Assembly: GCF_014196455.1 (NCBI RefSeq) | Contig: NZ_JACIDS010000003.1 | Span: forward strand, 682,001-746,000 | Source: Kaistia hirudinis | Lineage (GTDB): Bacteria > Pseudomonadota > Alphaproteobacteria > Rhizobiales > Kaistiaceae | Reading direction: 5' to 3' | DNA length: 64,000 nucleotides | Shown here: piece after piece, positions 12,866 through 22,084 of the stretch | Layout: each line of letters opens with the position of its first letter | How positions within the stretch are numbered: position 1 is the stretch's first letter | The notes under the pieces: model-generated | Seen by the model: the letters and a program-made list of their open reading frames with translations, nothing else | Told to the model about the DNA's origin: nothing | The model's database searches: none | Made by a program: the position numbers and the translations under genes

Positions 12866-14284
12866 TCAGTGCCAGTCGCGGATGTCGACGAAGTGACCCG
12901 CGATCGCCGCCGCCGCCGCCATTTGCGGCGAGACGAGATGCGTGCGGCCCTTGAAGCCCTGCCGGCCCTCGAAATTGCGGTTCGAGGTCGAGGCGCAGCG
13001 CTCGCCCGGCTTCAGCCGGTCTTCGTTCATCGCGAGGCACATCGAGCAGCCCGGCTCGCGCCATTCGAAGCCCGCGGCGCGGAAGATCGCGTCGAGGCCT
13101 TCGGCTTCGGCCTGCGCCTTCACGAGGCCCGAGCCCGGAACGACCATGGCGTTCACGCCCTCGCGCACCGTCTTGCCGGCGATCATGCCGGCGGCGGCGC
13201 GGAGGTCCTCGATGCGCCCATTGGTGCAGGAGCCGATGAAGACGCGCTCGACCGGGATGTCGACCATGCGCGTGCCCGGCTTCAGGCCCATATAGTCGAG
13301 CGCACGCCACTTGGAGGCGCGCTTGTTCTCGTCGGCGATGTCGTCGGGGTTCGGCACGACGCCGGTGATCGCGATCACGTCCTCGGGCGAGGAGCCCCAG
13401 GTGACGATCGGCGGCAGCGCGGCGGCGTCGAGGCGGATTTCCTTGTCGAAATGCGCGCCGTCATCGGAGCGGAGCGTCTCCCAGTAGCGCAGCGCCGCAT
13501 CCCAGGTCGCGCCCGACGGCGCCTTGGGACGGCCCTTGATATAGGCGAAGGTCTTCTCGTCCGGCGCGATCAGGCCGGCGCGGGCGCCGCCCTCGATCGA
13601 CATGTTGCAGACGGTCATGCGCCCTTCCATGGAAAGGTCGCGGATCGCCTCGCCGGCATATTCCATCACATGGCCGGTGCCGCCGGCCGTGCCGATCTCG
13701 CCGATGATGGCGAGGATGATGTCCTTGGCCGTCACCCCGTCCGGCGCCTTGCCGTCCACGGTGATGCGCATGTTCTTCGCCTTCTGCTGCAGCAGCGTCT
13801 GCGTGGCGAGCACATGCTCGACCTCCGACGTGCCGATGCCATGGGCGAGGGCGCCGAAGGCGCCATGGGTCGAGGTGTGGCTGTCGCCGCACACGATCGT
13901 CATGCCCGGCAGCGTGAAGCCCTGCTCGGGGCCGACGATGTGGACGATGCCCTGGCGATGGTCGCGCTCGGAATAATATTCGACGCCGAACTCGGCGGCG
14001 TTGTCGGCGAGCGTCGCTACCTGCAGCGCCGATTCCGGATTGGAGATGCCCTGCGAACGGTCGGTCGTCGGCACGTTGTGGTCGACGACGGCGAGCGTCT
14101 TGCCAGGCTGGTGCACCTTGCGATGCGCCACGCGCAGACCTTCAAAGGCCTGCGGGCTCGTCACCTCGTGCACGAGATGACGGTCGATATAGAGGATGGC
14201 GGTGCCATCAGGGGTCTGCTCGACGACGTGGTCGTCCCAGATCTTGTCGTAGAGGGTTCGCGGTTTGGCCGGCGACGTGGTCAT
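12866..14284 (-). CDS. leuC: 3-isopropylmalate dehydratase large subunit
   Basis: Aconitase-family large subunit of isopropylmalate isomerase (leucine biosynthesis). Its 472 residues are the usual length. The 4Fe-4S ligands are C353 (GSCTNGR), C413 and C416 (GCSMCLAMN). Substrate-site motifs include [20 protein letters not shown] and [16 protein letters not shown]. The start at 14284 ([16 protein letters not shown]) is the family's usual N-terminus. A promoter and a possible short leader ORF lie at 14346-14520. Confidence 0.96.
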   Translation of the reverse strand: MTTSPAKPRTLYDKIWDDHVVEQTPDGTAILYIDRHLVHEVTSPQAFEGLRVAHRKVHQPGKTLAVVDHNVPTTDRSQGISNPESALQVATLADNAAEFGVEYYSERDHRQGIVHIVGPEQGFTLPGMTIVCGDSHTSTHGAFGALAHGIGTSEVEHVLATQTLLQQKAKNMRITVDGKAPDGVTAKDIILAIIGEIGTAGGTGHVMEYAGEAIRDLSMEGRMTVCNMSIEGGARAGLIAPDEKTFAYIKGRPKAPSGATWDAALRYWETLRSDDGAHFDKEIRLDAAALPPIVTWGSSPEDVIAITGVVPNPDDIADENKRASKWRALDYMGLKPGTRMVDIPVERVFIGSCTNGRIEDLRAAAGMIAGKTVREGVNAMVVPGSGLVKAQAEAEGLDAIFRAAGFEWREPGCSMCLAMNEDRLKPGERCASTSNRNFEGRQGFKGRTHLVSPQMAAAAAIAGHFVDIRDWH

Positions 14285-14345
14285 GACGTCATTCCTGAAG
14301 AAGGGGAGCGGAGAAAAGGCGGCGTTCGAGGGGCGTCACGCCCCG

Positions 14346-14483
14346 TCAAAGTCGGCCGGAACCACGATCCTCGGTCGCCTGGAGGCGCGAGAAGAACCGC
14401 CAGGGCAGGCGCGCATGGTCGTCCATCGCCGCGAAATTGGCGGTCGTGGGGACGAAGGCGATCCTCTGCACGGTCAGGTTCAT
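14346..14483 (-). CDS. Possible 45-residue leader ORF upstream of leuC
   Basis: An ATG at 14483 opens a 45-residue frame (MNLTVQRIAFVPTTANFAAM...) ending in Leu-stop at 14346. Directly after it, on the same strand, is a GGGGC/GCCCC hairpin (14330-14344) followed by a T-rich stretch, then leuC. The predicted promoter puts the transcript start only about two bases before the ATG, so it would be nearly leaderless; no ribosome site is visible. Only four Leu codons occur, so classical leucine attenuation is not evident. It may be spurious. Confidence 0.3.
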   Translation of the reverse strand: MNLTVQRIAFVPTTANFAAMDDHARLPWRFFSRLQATEDRGSGRL

Positions 14484-14491
14484 AACGTTTC

Positions 14492-14520
14492 TAAATAGCA
14501 GCCTCGCTGCCCACAAACAA
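14492..14520 (-). promoter_or_regulatory. Probable leuC promoter
   Basis: On the minus strand TTGTTT (14515-14520) is separated by exactly 17 bases from TATTTA (14492-14497), a fair sigma-70-type match in an otherwise GC-rich region, pointing toward leuC. Confidence 0.5.
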
Positions 14521-14570
14521 TGCTCTGCGCCCGCCGCGGGGGCAATTGCATTTCCAAACGGCCGTGCCGG

Positions 14571-15386
14571 TCAGACGGTCCGGGTCGCCTGCAGCGACAG
14601 CGCGAGGGGAAGGCGCGGGATGCCGGGAGGAAGCGCGAACATGCGCTGGCCGGCATCGACCATCATCGGGAAATGCCGATAGGGCAGGAGCTCATGCTCG
14701 TGCAGCCAGTCGAGCCGCATGCCGGCCCGCAGCAGCGCGCCGACGACATCGGAGACGCCGCGCATCCACTCATAGGTGCGCGTGGCGGTCAGCTGCGTCG
14801 CGTCGCCGGTATAGGTCGTGGCGCTTTCGAAATGCTCGGGCCGCTCGCGCAGCGAACGCCAGTCATAGCGCGGCTGCAGCGTGCCCTTCTCTTCCTCGAG
14901 CGGGCCGATGCCGGGATGCGTGTCGGCGAAATAGAGCCGTCCGCCCGGCTCAAGCACGCCCGCGACAGCCTCCGCCCAGCTATGGATGTCGTCGAGCCAG
15001 GTGATCGTGCCCCAGCTGGTGAACACCATGTCGAACCCGGTGCCGATCCGCTCCGGCGCATCATAGACCTCGCCTTCGACGAAGCTCGCCGCGAGCCCGG
15101 CGCGCGCCGCGAGGTCACGTGCGTGATCGATGGCACGCGGCGAGAAGTCGAGGCCGGTGACGGCGGCGCCGCGCCGCGCGAGGCAGAGCGTGTCGATCCC
15201 GATATGGCACTGGAAATGGGCGATCCGCAGGCCGTCGACATCGTCGATCTCGCGGCTCTCGATCGGATAGAGGACGTCCTCGCCCGCCAGGAAGCGGTCG
15301 ATGGCATAGAAGCCGGTGCGATCGAGGGCGTGGAGATCGGCCCTCTCGTCCCAGTTCGCCCGGTTGCTGCGTTTGAAATCGTCCAT
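14571..15386 (-). CDS. Class I SAM-dependent methyltransferase
   Basis: A 271-residue protein with a Rossmann SAM-binding core. The region IAHFQCHIGIDTLCLARRGA holds motif I in its variant form (CHIGIDT), followed by VTGLDFSPRAIDHARDLA and the motif IV-like FDMVFTSWGTITWL. This type often acts on small molecules or ubiquinone-like compounds, but the substrate cannot be read from the sequence. The start at 15386 (MDDFKRSNRANWDERA) matches the common N-terminus of this group. It lies downstream of rplS, separated by a terminator. Confidence 0.85.
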   Translation of the reverse strand: MDDFKRSNRANWDERADLHALDRTGFYAIDRFLAGEDVLYPIESREIDDVDGLRIAHFQCHIGIDTLCLARRGAAVTGLDFSPRAIDHARDLAARAGLAASFVEGEVYDAPERIGTGFDMVFTSWGTITWLDDIHSWAEAVAGVLEPGGRLYFADTHPGIGPLEEEKGTLQPRYDWRSLRERPEHFESATTYTGDATQLTATRTYEWMRGVSDVVGALLRAGMRLDWLHEHELLPYRHFPMMVDAGQRMFALPPGIPRLPLALSLQATRTV

Positions 15387-15416
15387 CGCAAGACCCGCAA
15401 CACAAAAGACCCGCAA

Positions 15417-15447
15417 CAGAAAAAAGGCGGATCACATGACCCGCCTT
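15417..15447 (-). terminator. Intrinsic terminator of rplS
   Basis: On the minus strand AAGGCGG (15441-15447) pairs with CCGCCTT (15424-15430) across a 10-base loop and is followed by a T-run (15419-15425 read as A on plus). It sits 37 bases after the rplS stop. Confidence 0.85.
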
Positions 15448-15484
15448 CTGGAAGTCGCATCGGAAAGGCCGGAAGGCCGGGGCC

Positions 15485-15877
15485 TCAGCCCTTCGCCTTC
15501 TCCTTCGGAGCGCGCGGCTCGGTCTTCTCGACGATACGGGCGGCCTTGCCGCGACGATCGCGCAGGTAATAGAGCTTGGCGCGGCGCACCTTGCCGCGAC
15601 GGACCACCTCGATCGAATCGATCAGCGGCGAATAGACCGGGAAGACGCGCTCGACGCCCTCGCCATAGGAAATCTTGCGGACGGTGAAGCTCTCATTGAG
15701 CCCGCCGCCGGAACGGGCAATGACGACGCCCTCATAGGCCTGCACGCGGGTGCGCGAGCCTTCGACAACCTTCACGTTCACCTTCACCGTGTCGCCCGGG
15801 GCGAAAACGGGGACGGCGCGAAGGGCGGCGATCTTCTCGACCTGCTCTTTCTCGAGCTGCTCGATGATGTTGGTCAT
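15485..15877 (-). CDS. rplS: 50S ribosomal protein L19
   Basis: Ribosomal protein of the large subunit, located at the 30S-50S interface. Its 130 residues include the family-typical [63 protein letters not shown] and [15 protein letters not shown], with a basic, lysine-rich tail. The start at 15877 is set by the conserved MTNIIEQ; a longer frame reaching 16603 passes through the neighbouring gene and is not real. The usual upstream partners trmD and rimM are absent here. It has its own terminator. Confidence 0.97.
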   Translation of the reverse strand: MTNIIEQLEKEQVEKIAALRAVPVFAPGDTVKVNVKVVEGSRTRVQAYEGVVIARSGGGLNESFTVRKISYGEGVERVFPVYSPLIDSIEVVRRGKVRRAKLYYLRDRRGKAARIVEKTEPRAPKEKAKG

Positions 15878-16032
15878 GACTTGAACTCCTGCCGAGGGGC
15901 GTCCGTCGAGCGGGCGCCAGCGTTTCGGTGCGCTGTTTTCAGTTGGTTTCCGAGCGGCTTGCGCCACGGGATGCGCGCACATAGCGGAAAAGGCGCGGCA
16001 AGTCCACTGGAACCGGCGCGAATCGACAGATT

Positions 16033-16467
16033 TCAGCCATTCGGCGACCAGCCGGGCGGCGCCATCTCGAAGGTTTCGAACAGGAAGCCGGGCGCGACGG
16101 TGCAGCCGACCAGCGTCCAGGCGCCGAGGCTCTCCGCCGCCTGCCACCAATGCCGCGGCACGATGCCCTGCGGCCGCTCGCCGGCCAGGAGGTCGGCGCC
16201 GAGACGGATCGTCTCGACCGGGCCGCCATCCGGCGCGATGTCGAGCAGGAGCGGCGCACCCGCGTGGAAGTGCCAGACCTCGATGGCGTCGATCCGGTGC
16301 CAGTGCGAGCGCGTTCCGGCCGGCAGCAGGAAGTAGATCGCTGTCGAGGCCGACCGCCCGCCATCTGGCGAGCTGTCCGCGAAGGTCTGGCGGTAGAAGC
16401 CGCCCTCGGGGTGCGGCGCGAGATCCAGCAGAGCAATGATCTCCTCGGCCGATACGTCCGCGCTCAT
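16033..16467 (-). CDS. Cupin-domain protein (DUF985 / cupin_5)
   Basis: A 144-residue single-domain cupin. The N-terminal [20 protein letters not shown] and [20 protein letters not shown] are characteristic of the DUF985 family, and [16 protein letters not shown] supplies likely metal-binding His and Glu residues. Function is unknown; proposed roles include sugar or small-molecule binding. Its ATG overlaps the end of gloB by four bases (ATGA arrangement), so translation is likely coupled to gloB. Confidence 0.88.
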   Translation of the reverse strand: MSADVSAEEIIALLDLAPHPEGGFYRQTFADSSPDGGRSASTAIYFLLPAGTRSHWHRIDAIEVWHFHAGAPLLLDIAPDGGPVETIRLGADLLAGERPQGIVPRHWWQAAESLGAWTLVGCTVAPGFLFETFEMAPPGWSPNG

Positions 16468-17237
16468 CCCTTGAAATTGTCCTTGGCCGTGCGGATCGCC
16501 GCGAAGACTTCGGCCGGCGTGCCGTTCGGCAGACCCATCGAGCTGCGCAGTTCCGCCGTGGCGGCGCGCAGATACGGATTGGTCGCCCGCTCGATCGCGA
16601 CATTGGTCGGCACGGTCGGCTTGCCGTCAGCCCGGAGGCTGGCGATCATCTCGCCGCGCGCCGCGAGCGCCGGGTTGGTCGGATCGACGGCCGTCGCGAA
16701 ACGCCAGTTCGACTGCGTATATTCATGGCCGACATAGAGCTTGGTCTCGGCCGGCAGCGCGCCGATCTTCTCGACCGAGCGCCACATCTGCTCGAGCGTG
16801 CCTTCGAACACGCGTCCGCAGCCGAGCGCGAACAGCGTGTCGCCGACAAAGGCGACCTCGTCCTTCGGGAAGTGATAGGCGATATGGCCGAGCGTATGGC
16901 CGGGCGTCTCGATGATGTTCACGGGATGGCCGGCGAAATCGATCGTGTCGCCCTCGCGCACGGTGCGGTCGATGCCGGGGATCTTGTCCGCCTCGCCGGC
17001 GGGGCCGGTGATCGTGCAGCCGGTTGCGGCCTTGACCTCCAGATTGCCCTGGACGTGATCCACATGGTGGTGGGTCGTGAAGATGTCGGTCAGCTTCCAG
17101 CCGCGCTCCTTGAGCGCCGCCAGCACGGCAGCCGCCTCCGGCGCATCGATCGAGGCGGTGCGTCCGCTCACCGGATCATGGACGAGCACGCCGTAATTGT
17201 CCTCAAGGCAGGGAAACTGAAAGATATCGAGGGCCAT
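16464..17237 (-). CDS. gloB: Hydroxyacylglutathione hydrolase (glyoxalase II)
   Basis: Hydrolyses S-lactoylglutathione to lactate and glutathione, the second step of methylglyoxal detoxification; cytosolic metallo-beta-lactamase fold. Its 257 residues are normal. The binuclear metal site is visible in [25 protein letters not shown] and [17 protein letters not shown], and [10 protein letters not shown] supplies a further His and glutathione contacts. The C-terminal helical domain (TNPYLRA) binds glutathione. Divergent from the methyltransferase at 17351, a pairing common in Hyphomicrobiales. Confidence 0.95.
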   Translation of the reverse strand: MALDIFQFPCLEDNYGVLVHDPVSGRTASIDAPEAAAVLAALKERGWKLTDIFTTHHHVDHVQGNLEVKAATGCTITGPAGEADKIPGIDRTVREGDTIDFAGHPVNIIETPGHTLGHIAYHFPKDEVAFVGDTLFALGCGRVFEGTLEQMWRSVEKIGALPAETKLYVGHEYTQSNWRFATAVDPTNPALAARGEMIASLRADGKPTVPTNVAIERATNPYLRAATAELRSSMGLPNGTPAEVFAAIRTAKDNFKG

Positions 17238-17350
17238 GGCATGCTCCGGGCATTGAAGGGTGTCGCGCGGGGCTGCGTCCGGACGGCTGGCGCTTCCCGC
17301 CCGCGATACCTAACATCGGATGCAGCGGATATCGACAGGAGAGAGCCAGT

Positions 17351-18184
17351 TTGGAAGAGGGGCGGACCATATCTCCCGACGTGGTCGATCTGCGCAGCTT
17401 CTACGCGGAACGGCTCGGCACGATCGCGCAGCGGCTGATCGCGGCGCGGGTGGGCAGCCTCTGGCCGACGCGGACCGGCGATCGGGTCCTCGGTATCGGC
17501 TATGCGACGCCGTTCCTCAGCGCTCTGGCGGGCGGTGCCGAGCGCGTGCTCGCCTTCATGCCGGCGGCGCAGGGCGTGATGAACTGGTCCGACGAGGGCG
17601 GCAATCTCGCCGCGCTCGTCCATGAGGATGTGCTGCCGCTCACCGACGCCTCGATCGATCGCATCCTCGCCGTGCACTGCCTGGAGACGACCGCGAATGC
17701 GCGCGATCTCCTCCGCGAGCTGTGGCGCGTGCTGGTGCCGGGCGGGCGGCTCATCATCGTCGTGCCGAACCGGCGCGGCATCTGGGCCCGCGTCGAGCGG
17801 ACGCCGTTCGGCTATGGCCGTCCGTTCAGCCGCAGCCAGATCTCGAGCCTGCTGCGCGACACGCAATATAGCGAGATCGCCTGGTCGGGCGCGCTGTTCG
17901 CCCCGCCGCTCAAGAACCGTCTCCTGCTGCGCAGCGGGCGCAACTGGGACCGGGTCGGCCGCGCGCTCTGGCCGGCCTTCCCCGGCGTGCTCATCGTCGA
18001 GGCGACCAAGCTCGTCTATCAGGGCCTGCCGGCGCGGCGCACATCGAGCCGCCTCGTGCTGAAGCCAGCCCTGATCCCGGCCGGCAGCGGTGCCGGCCAG
18101 TTGCAGAAGCGGCCGCAGGGCGGCGCGCCGGCGGCGCCGCTCAGCGTCCGGATTGGTCCAGCCGAGCCAGATCCTCTGGGCTGA
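17351..18184 (+). CDS. Methyltransferase-domain protein (divergent from gloB)
   Basis: A 277-residue class I methyltransferase-like protein. A Rossmann region (RVLGIGYATPFLSALAGGA) with a degenerate glycine-rich motif I is followed by DRILAVHCLETTANARDLL and LWRVLVPGGRLIIVVPNRRG, the post-motif common to SAM methyltransferases. The start is a TTG at 17351 with a good AGGAGAG eight bases upstream. The last 44 bases overlap the convergent aldo/keto reductase gene. Substrate unknown. Confidence 0.82.
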   Translation: MEEGRTISPDVVDLRSFYAERLGTIAQRLIAARVGSLWPTRTGDRVLGIGYATPFLSALAGGAERVLAFMPAAQGVMNWSDEGGNLAALVHEDVLPLTDASIDRILAVHCLETTANARDLLRELWRVLVPGGRLIIVVPNRRGIWARVERTPFGYGRPFSRSQISSLLRDTQYSEIAWSGALFAPPLKNRLLLRSGRNWDRVGRALWPAFPGVLIVEATKLVYQGLPARRTSSRLVLKPALIPAGSGAGQLQKRPQGGAPAAPLSVRIGPAEPDPLG

Positions 18185-19094
18185 GTACCAGCTCGGCGGC
18201 GCGGGCGAGGCTCTCGAACTGATCGAGACGCGTGGCGCTCGCGATCGGCGCTGTGACGCCCGGCTGCGCCATCAGCCAGGCGAGAGCGACCGCGGCCGGT
18301 GTGGCGTTGTGGCTCGCTGCGACCGCGTCGAGCGCGGCGAGCACTGCCCGTCCGCGATCGTTGAAATAGTCGCCCATGCCGCCGCCGCGCGGGCTCTTGC
18401 CGAAATCGGCCTCCGACCGGTACTTGCCGGTCAGAAAGCCGGAGGCGAGGCTGAAATAGGTCACGACGCCGATGTCCTCGGCAACACAGAGCTGCTGCAG
18501 CGCGCCCTCGAAGGTGGAGCGGGCATAGAGGTTATATTCGGGCTGCAGCACCTCGTAGCGCGGCAGGCCCTTTTCGGCCGAGATGCGCAGCGCCTCGCCG
18601 AGCTGGTTCGCATCGACATTGGAAACGCCGACCGCGCGCACCTTGCCGGCGGCGATCAGCTTCGCATAGGCGCCGAGCGTCTCCTCCTGGGATACCGCCG
18701 CGTCGGGCCAGTGGGAGAAATAGAGGTCGATCGTCTCGATGCCGAGGCGAGCGAGCGATTCATCGGCCGCCTGCAGGATCCAGCGCTCCGAGAGGCCCTT
18801 CTTGCCGGGCTGACCGAGGTCGGAGCCGACCTTCGTGAAGATCTTCACTTTCTCCCGCACGCCGGGCCGCGCCTTGAGCCAGTTGCCGATGACGCTCTCG
18901 GATTCGCCGCCCTTGTTGCCCGGCACCCAGCTCGAATAGACGTCGGCGGTGTCGATCGCGTCGAAGCCATGGTCGACGAAGGCGTCGAGCAGGCGAAACG
19001 AGGTCGCTTCGTCGGCCGTCCAGCCGAACACATTGCCGCCGAACACCAGCGGCGCGATCGTCATGCCGCTCCGGCCGAGGGGTCGCTTCTGCAT
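18141..19094 (-). CDS. Aldo/keto reductase
   Basis: NADPH-dependent oxidoreductase with a TIM-barrel fold, 317 residues. The catalytic tetrad is intact: D48 and Y53 in DTADVYSSW, K88 in FTKVG, H128 in YFSHWPD. The C-terminal VTAPIASATRLDQFE contains the nucleotide phosphate-binding region. It resembles the YdjG/Tas-like group acting on small aldehydes or ketones, but the substrate is not evident. It overlaps the convergent methyltransferase gene at its 3' end. Confidence 0.92.
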   Translation of the reverse strand: MQKRPLGRSGMTIAPLVFGGNVFGWTADEATSFRLLDAFVDHGFDAIDTADVYSSWVPGNKGGESESVIGNWLKARPGVREKVKIFTKVGSDLGQPGKKGLSERWILQAADESLARLGIETIDLYFSHWPDAAVSQEETLGAYAKLIAAGKVRAVGVSNVDANQLGEALRISAEKGLPRYEVLQPEYNLYARSTFEGALQQLCVAEDIGVVTYFSLASGFLTGKYRSEADFGKSPRGGGMGDYFNDRGRAVLAALDAVAASHNATPAAVALAWLMAQPGVTAPIASATRLDQFESLARAAELVLSPEDLARLDQSGR

Positions 19095-19188
19095 TTCCGG
19101 TCTTCTCCTGGTCTGGCTACGCCCACCGCCGGCAGGCGAAAATGGATCTAGCGTCGGCGCTTGCGATGGCCAGAGCGCGCGGCTCCGC

Positions 19189-19824
19189 TCAGCCGCGCCG
19201 TGAGAGCAGAAACACGGCCTGCTGGCCGAAGAGATTCCAGAACCACCAGGGCGCCTTCAGCGTCATACGCTGTCCGCCCGCATCGAGCGCGACCGCCTTC
19301 TCGATCCGCGCATCGGCGTCGCGGCAGAGCTCGACGAAGTCGCGGATGGTGCAGAAATGGATGTTCGGCGTGTCGTACCAGGAATAGGGCAGGTTTTCCG
19401 TCACCGGCATCCGCCCCTTGAAGCCGAGCGAGGTGCGCACGCTCCAGTGGCCGAAATTGGGGAAGGAGATGATCGCCTTGCGGCCGATGCGCAGCATTTC
19501 CGACAGGACGCGGCGCGGATGCTGCGTCGCCTGGATCGTCTGGCTGAGCACGACGAAATCGAAGGAATCGTCGGGATAGTCGACGAGGTCGGTATCCGCA
19601 TTGCCCTGGATCACCGACAGGCCGCGCGCCAGACACTCATTGACGCCGTCCTGCGAGATCTCGATCCCGCGTCCGTCGACGCCGCGGGTATCGACGAGCA
19701 GCTTCAGGAGTTCGCCGTCGCCGCAGCCGACGTCGAGCACGCGTGCGCCGCGATCCACCAGTTCCGACACAACGAGAAGGTCAACGCGCTGGGAATGGGC
19801 GCGGGAATTGCCGTCGCTCGTCAT
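19189..19824 (-). CDS. metW: Methionine biosynthesis protein MetW
   Basis: Methyltransferase-fold protein that partners MetX in methionine biosynthesis; 211 residues. SAM-fold motif I is clear (ARVLDVGCGDGELLKLLV), as are GIEISQDGVNECLARGLSVI and the MetW signature region TIQATQHPRRVLSEMLRIGR. The start at 19824 lies 5 bases after the metX stop. MetW proteins are reported to activate MetX in some alphaproteobacteria; here that is inferred from gene adjacency. Confidence 0.94.
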   Translation of the reverse strand: MTSDGNSRAHSQRVDLLVVSELVDRGARVLDVGCGDGELLKLLVDTRGVDGRGIEISQDGVNECLARGLSVIQGNADTDLVDYPDDSFDFVVLSQTIQATQHPRRVLSEMLRIGRKAIISFPNFGHWSVRTSLGFKGRMPVTENLPYSWYDTPNIHFCTIRDFVELCRDADARIEKAVALDAGGQRMTLKAPWWFWNLFGQQAVFLLSRRG

Positions 19825-19829
19825 GATGG

Positions 19830-21005
19830 TCAGCGCCCCTCCGACGCGGAAAGGAAGCCGCGCACGCTCGCGAACAGCACCGGCTCGTCGAGCAGGAAGG
19901 CATCGTGGCCGCGATCGGTCTCGACCTCGACGAAGGAGACCTTGGCGCCGGCCGCGTTCAGCGCCCGCACGACCGACTTGCTCTCCTCCGTGGGGAAGAG
20001 CCAATCCGAGGTGAAGGAGACGACGCAGAAGCGCGTCTTGGTCCCGAGAAAGGCATTGGCGAGGCGGCCGCCGAAATCGGCGGCGAGGTCGAAATAGTCC
20101 ATCGCGCGGGTGACGTAGAGATAGGAGTTCGCGTCGAAGCGCTCGACGAAGGAAAGCCCCTGGTGGCGCAGATAGGATTCGATCTGGAAATCGGCGTCGA
20201 AGCCGAAGGCCACCTTGTCGCGATCCTGCAGGTTGCGGCCGAATTTCCGGTGCAGCCCCTCGTCGGACATATAGGTGATGTGCGCGGCCATGCGCGCGAC
20301 CGCGAGGCCCTTGCGCGGGCTGGTGTCCTCGGCGAGGTAGCGTCCGCCGCGCCAGTCCGGATCGGCCATGATCGCCTGCCGGCCGACCTCGTGGAAGGCG
20401 ATGTTCTGCGAGGAATGGCGCGGCCCGGTCGCGATCGGCAGCGCATTGGCGACGCGGTCCGGATAGCTCGCCGCCCATTGCAGAACCTGCATGCCGCCCA
20501 TGGAGCCGCCGGCGACGCAATAGAGGCGGTCGATGCCGAGTGCGTCGACCAGCATGGCCTGTGCGCGCACCATGTCGGGAATGGTGATCAGCGGCAGGTC
20601 GAGCCCATAGGGCTGGCCGGTTTCGGGATTGGTGGAGGCCGGGCCGGTCGTGCCCATGCAGCCGCCGACGACGTTGGAACAGATGACGAAGAAGCGGTCG
20701 GTGTCGATCGGCTTGCCCGGACCGACCATGGTCTCCCACCAGCCTGGCTTGCCGGTCACGGGATTGGTGCTCGCGACATGCTGGTCGCCGGTCAGCGCAT
20801 GGCAGACCAGAATCCCGTTGGACCGGTCCGCATTGAGCGTGCCGTAGGTCTGGTAGCCGATCTGGAGATGGTCGATGCGCCTGCCCGATTCGAGGATCAG
20901 CGGCTTGTCCGGTCCGAAGCGCATGACGAGACTAGACGGATTGTCCGCTTCGCTGCGCGCCTGGCTTGCGCCAAAGCTCGGCGCCGGATGGCTGGTGGTT
21001 GCCAT
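19830..21005 (-). CDS. metX: Homoserine O-acetyltransferase
   Basis: Transfers an acyl group to homoserine, the first committed step of methionine synthesis. It is an alpha/beta hydrolase fold with the triad S168 (AGGSMGGMQ), D334 (TSDWLFP) and H367 (DRGHDAF). The 391-residue length is normal. The acyl donor (acetyl versus succinyl) cannot be decided by eye. It is transcribed with metW from a probable promoter at 21039-21068; no SAM riboswitch pattern was recognised upstream. Confidence 0.95.
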   Translation of the reverse strand: MATTSHPAPSFGASQARSEADNPSSLVMRFGPDKPLILESGRRIDHLQIGYQTYGTLNADRSNGILVCHALTGDQHVASTNPVTGKPGWWETMVGPGKPIDTDRFFVICSNVVGGCMGTTGPASTNPETGQPYGLDLPLITIPDMVRAQAMLVDALGIDRLYCVAGGSMGGMQVLQWAASYPDRVANALPIATGPRHSSQNIAFHEVGRQAIMADPDWRGGRYLAEDTSPRKGLAVARMAAHITYMSDEGLHRKFGRNLQDRDKVAFGFDADFQIESYLRHQGLSFVERFDANSYLYVTRAMDYFDLAADFGGRLANAFLGTKTRFCVVSFTSDWLFPTEESKSVVRALNAAGAKVSFVEVETDRGHDAFLLDEPVLFASVRGFLSASEGR

Positions 21006-21038
21006 GGTTCGGTTCTGGACCGCTAGGTAAGGGGCGAT

Positions 21039-21068
21039 TAGCTACGGGCGCCCTCCGCGGACTGTCAA
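21039..21068 (-). promoter_or_regulatory. Probable metX promoter
   Basis: On the minus strand a perfect TTGACA (21063-21068) is 18 bases before TAGCTA (21039-21044), leading into metX. An 18-bp direct repeat abuts the -35 box. Confidence 0.6.
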
Positions 21069-21069
21069 T

Positions 21070-21105
21070 GTTTTCTTTGCTTTCGACGTTTTCTTTGCTT
21101 TCGAT
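21070..21105. repeat. 18-bp tandem direct repeat upstream of metX
   Basis: Two copies of GTTTTCTTTGCTTTCGA(C/T), 21070-21087 and 21088-21105, differ only in the last base. They are pyrimidine-rich on the plus strand, out of character with the surrounding GC-rich DNA, and lie between metX and the divergent chorismate mutase gene. They may form a paired binding site for a regulator. Confidence 0.7.
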
Positions 21106-21181
21106 CCGGGGCTTGCCTATGAATCGGCCCCCGCCGGTCGCCCCGCGCGATCCCCCTGAACTGCCGGCGAAACGCCGGTGA

Positions 21182-22084
21182 ATGTCCGATCTGACCGACG
21201 AGACCATGTCCTCCAGCGAATCCAGACCTCAGGGCGAGGCCGATTTCCAGAAGCTCGCCGAAATCCGGGCGACGATCGACCGGCTGGACGCCGAGATGCA
21301 TGGCTGCCTGATCGAGCGGAGCACGGCGATTTCGTCGCTCATCCGCGTCAAGGGCACGAGCCGTCCGGGCGCCGCCTTCCGGCCGGGCCGCGAGGCCGAG
21401 ATGATGCGCCGCCTCGTCGACCGCCATGAGGGCACGCTGCCGCTGTGGACCGTCGAGCATATCTGGCGCGAGATCATCACGACCTTCACGCGCATGCAGG
21501 CGTCCTTCGACGTCGCCTATGATGCCGGCGTCAATGCCGACGCGGTGCGCGACGTGGCGCGGTTCCTGTTCGGCTTCACCGTCGCGTTGCACCGCCAGTC
21601 CGACGCGCTCTCCACGATCAACCACATCAAGGAGAGCGGCACGGATCTCGGCGTCGTGTCGCTCAATCAGCCGGCTTCCGCCGGTGCCTGGTGGCGGGCG
21701 CTCGGCCGCCCGTCGGCGCCGCGCATCATGGCGCTCTCGCCTTTCATTCGCGTCGGCGGCCGCCCGGCCGATCATCCCGCGCTGGTGATCTCGCCGGAAC
21801 TCTCCGATCCCGCTCCGCCGGATTTCCTCGTCTTCGCGGCCGCCACGATCGGCGCCGATCCGGCTCCGGTGATCCTTGCAGCGGGTGGCACCGTGCTCGC
21901 CGCATCGGGACGCGAGCGCCTGGTCGTGCTCCCCGCCGGTGCGCCCGTCGCGGCCGTCGCAGCGCGGGCCGGTCTTGAGGATCTCGCCCGTGTCGGCGCG
22001 CTCTTCCGCGGCATCGCGCTCGGTGACGCCGCTGCGGATCCCGTTCTCTATCAGCGCCTCGACGAGGCCGGAGTCTCGCCATGA
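21182..22084 (+). CDS. Chorismate mutase family protein
   Basis: A 300-residue protein with an N-terminal AroQ-like helical chorismate mutase domain ([20 protein letters not shown] then [10 protein letters not shown] and [12 protein letters not shown]). The C-terminal extension shows no clear domain by eye. It converts chorismate to prephenate for Phe/Tyr synthesis. Its stop overlaps the hisC start (ATGA), and hisC overlaps tyrC, giving a tight aromatic amino acid operon. A chorismate mutase-hisC-tyrC order is usual in Hyphomicrobiales. Confidence 0.88.
   Translation: MSDLTDETMSSSESRPQGEADFQKLAEIRATIDRLDAEMHGCLIERSTAISSLIRVKGTSRPGAAFRPGREAEMMRRLVDRHEGTLPLWTVEHIWREIITTFTRMQASFDVAYDAGVNADAVRDVARFLFGFTVALHRQSDALSTINHIKESGTDLGVVSLNQPASAGAWWRALGRPSAPRIMALSPFIRVGGRPADHPALVISPELSDPAPPDFLVFAAATIGADPAPVILAAGGTVLAASGRERLVVLPAGAPVAAVAARAGLEDLARVGALFRGIALGDAAADPVLYQRLDEAGVSP

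Noticed and set aside
12869-14485. 538-codon open frame opposite leuC
   Set aside because: Its translation is His/Arg/Asp-rich mirror-type sequence with no domain; leuC on the other strand is unambiguous.
15485-16603. Single 372-residue frame joining rplS to upstream sequence
   Set aside because: The region before 15877 is an off-frame read of the cupin and gloB end; rplS has its own conserved start.
18090-19151. 353-codon plus frame opposite the aldo/keto reductase
   Set aside because: Shadow frame; the reductase has an intact catalytic tetrad on the other strand.
21006-21181. SAM-II type riboswitch upstream of metX
   Set aside because: I looked for the conserved riboswitch core expected before alphaproteobacterial metX/metA genes and did not find it; only a promoter and a tandem repeat are visible.
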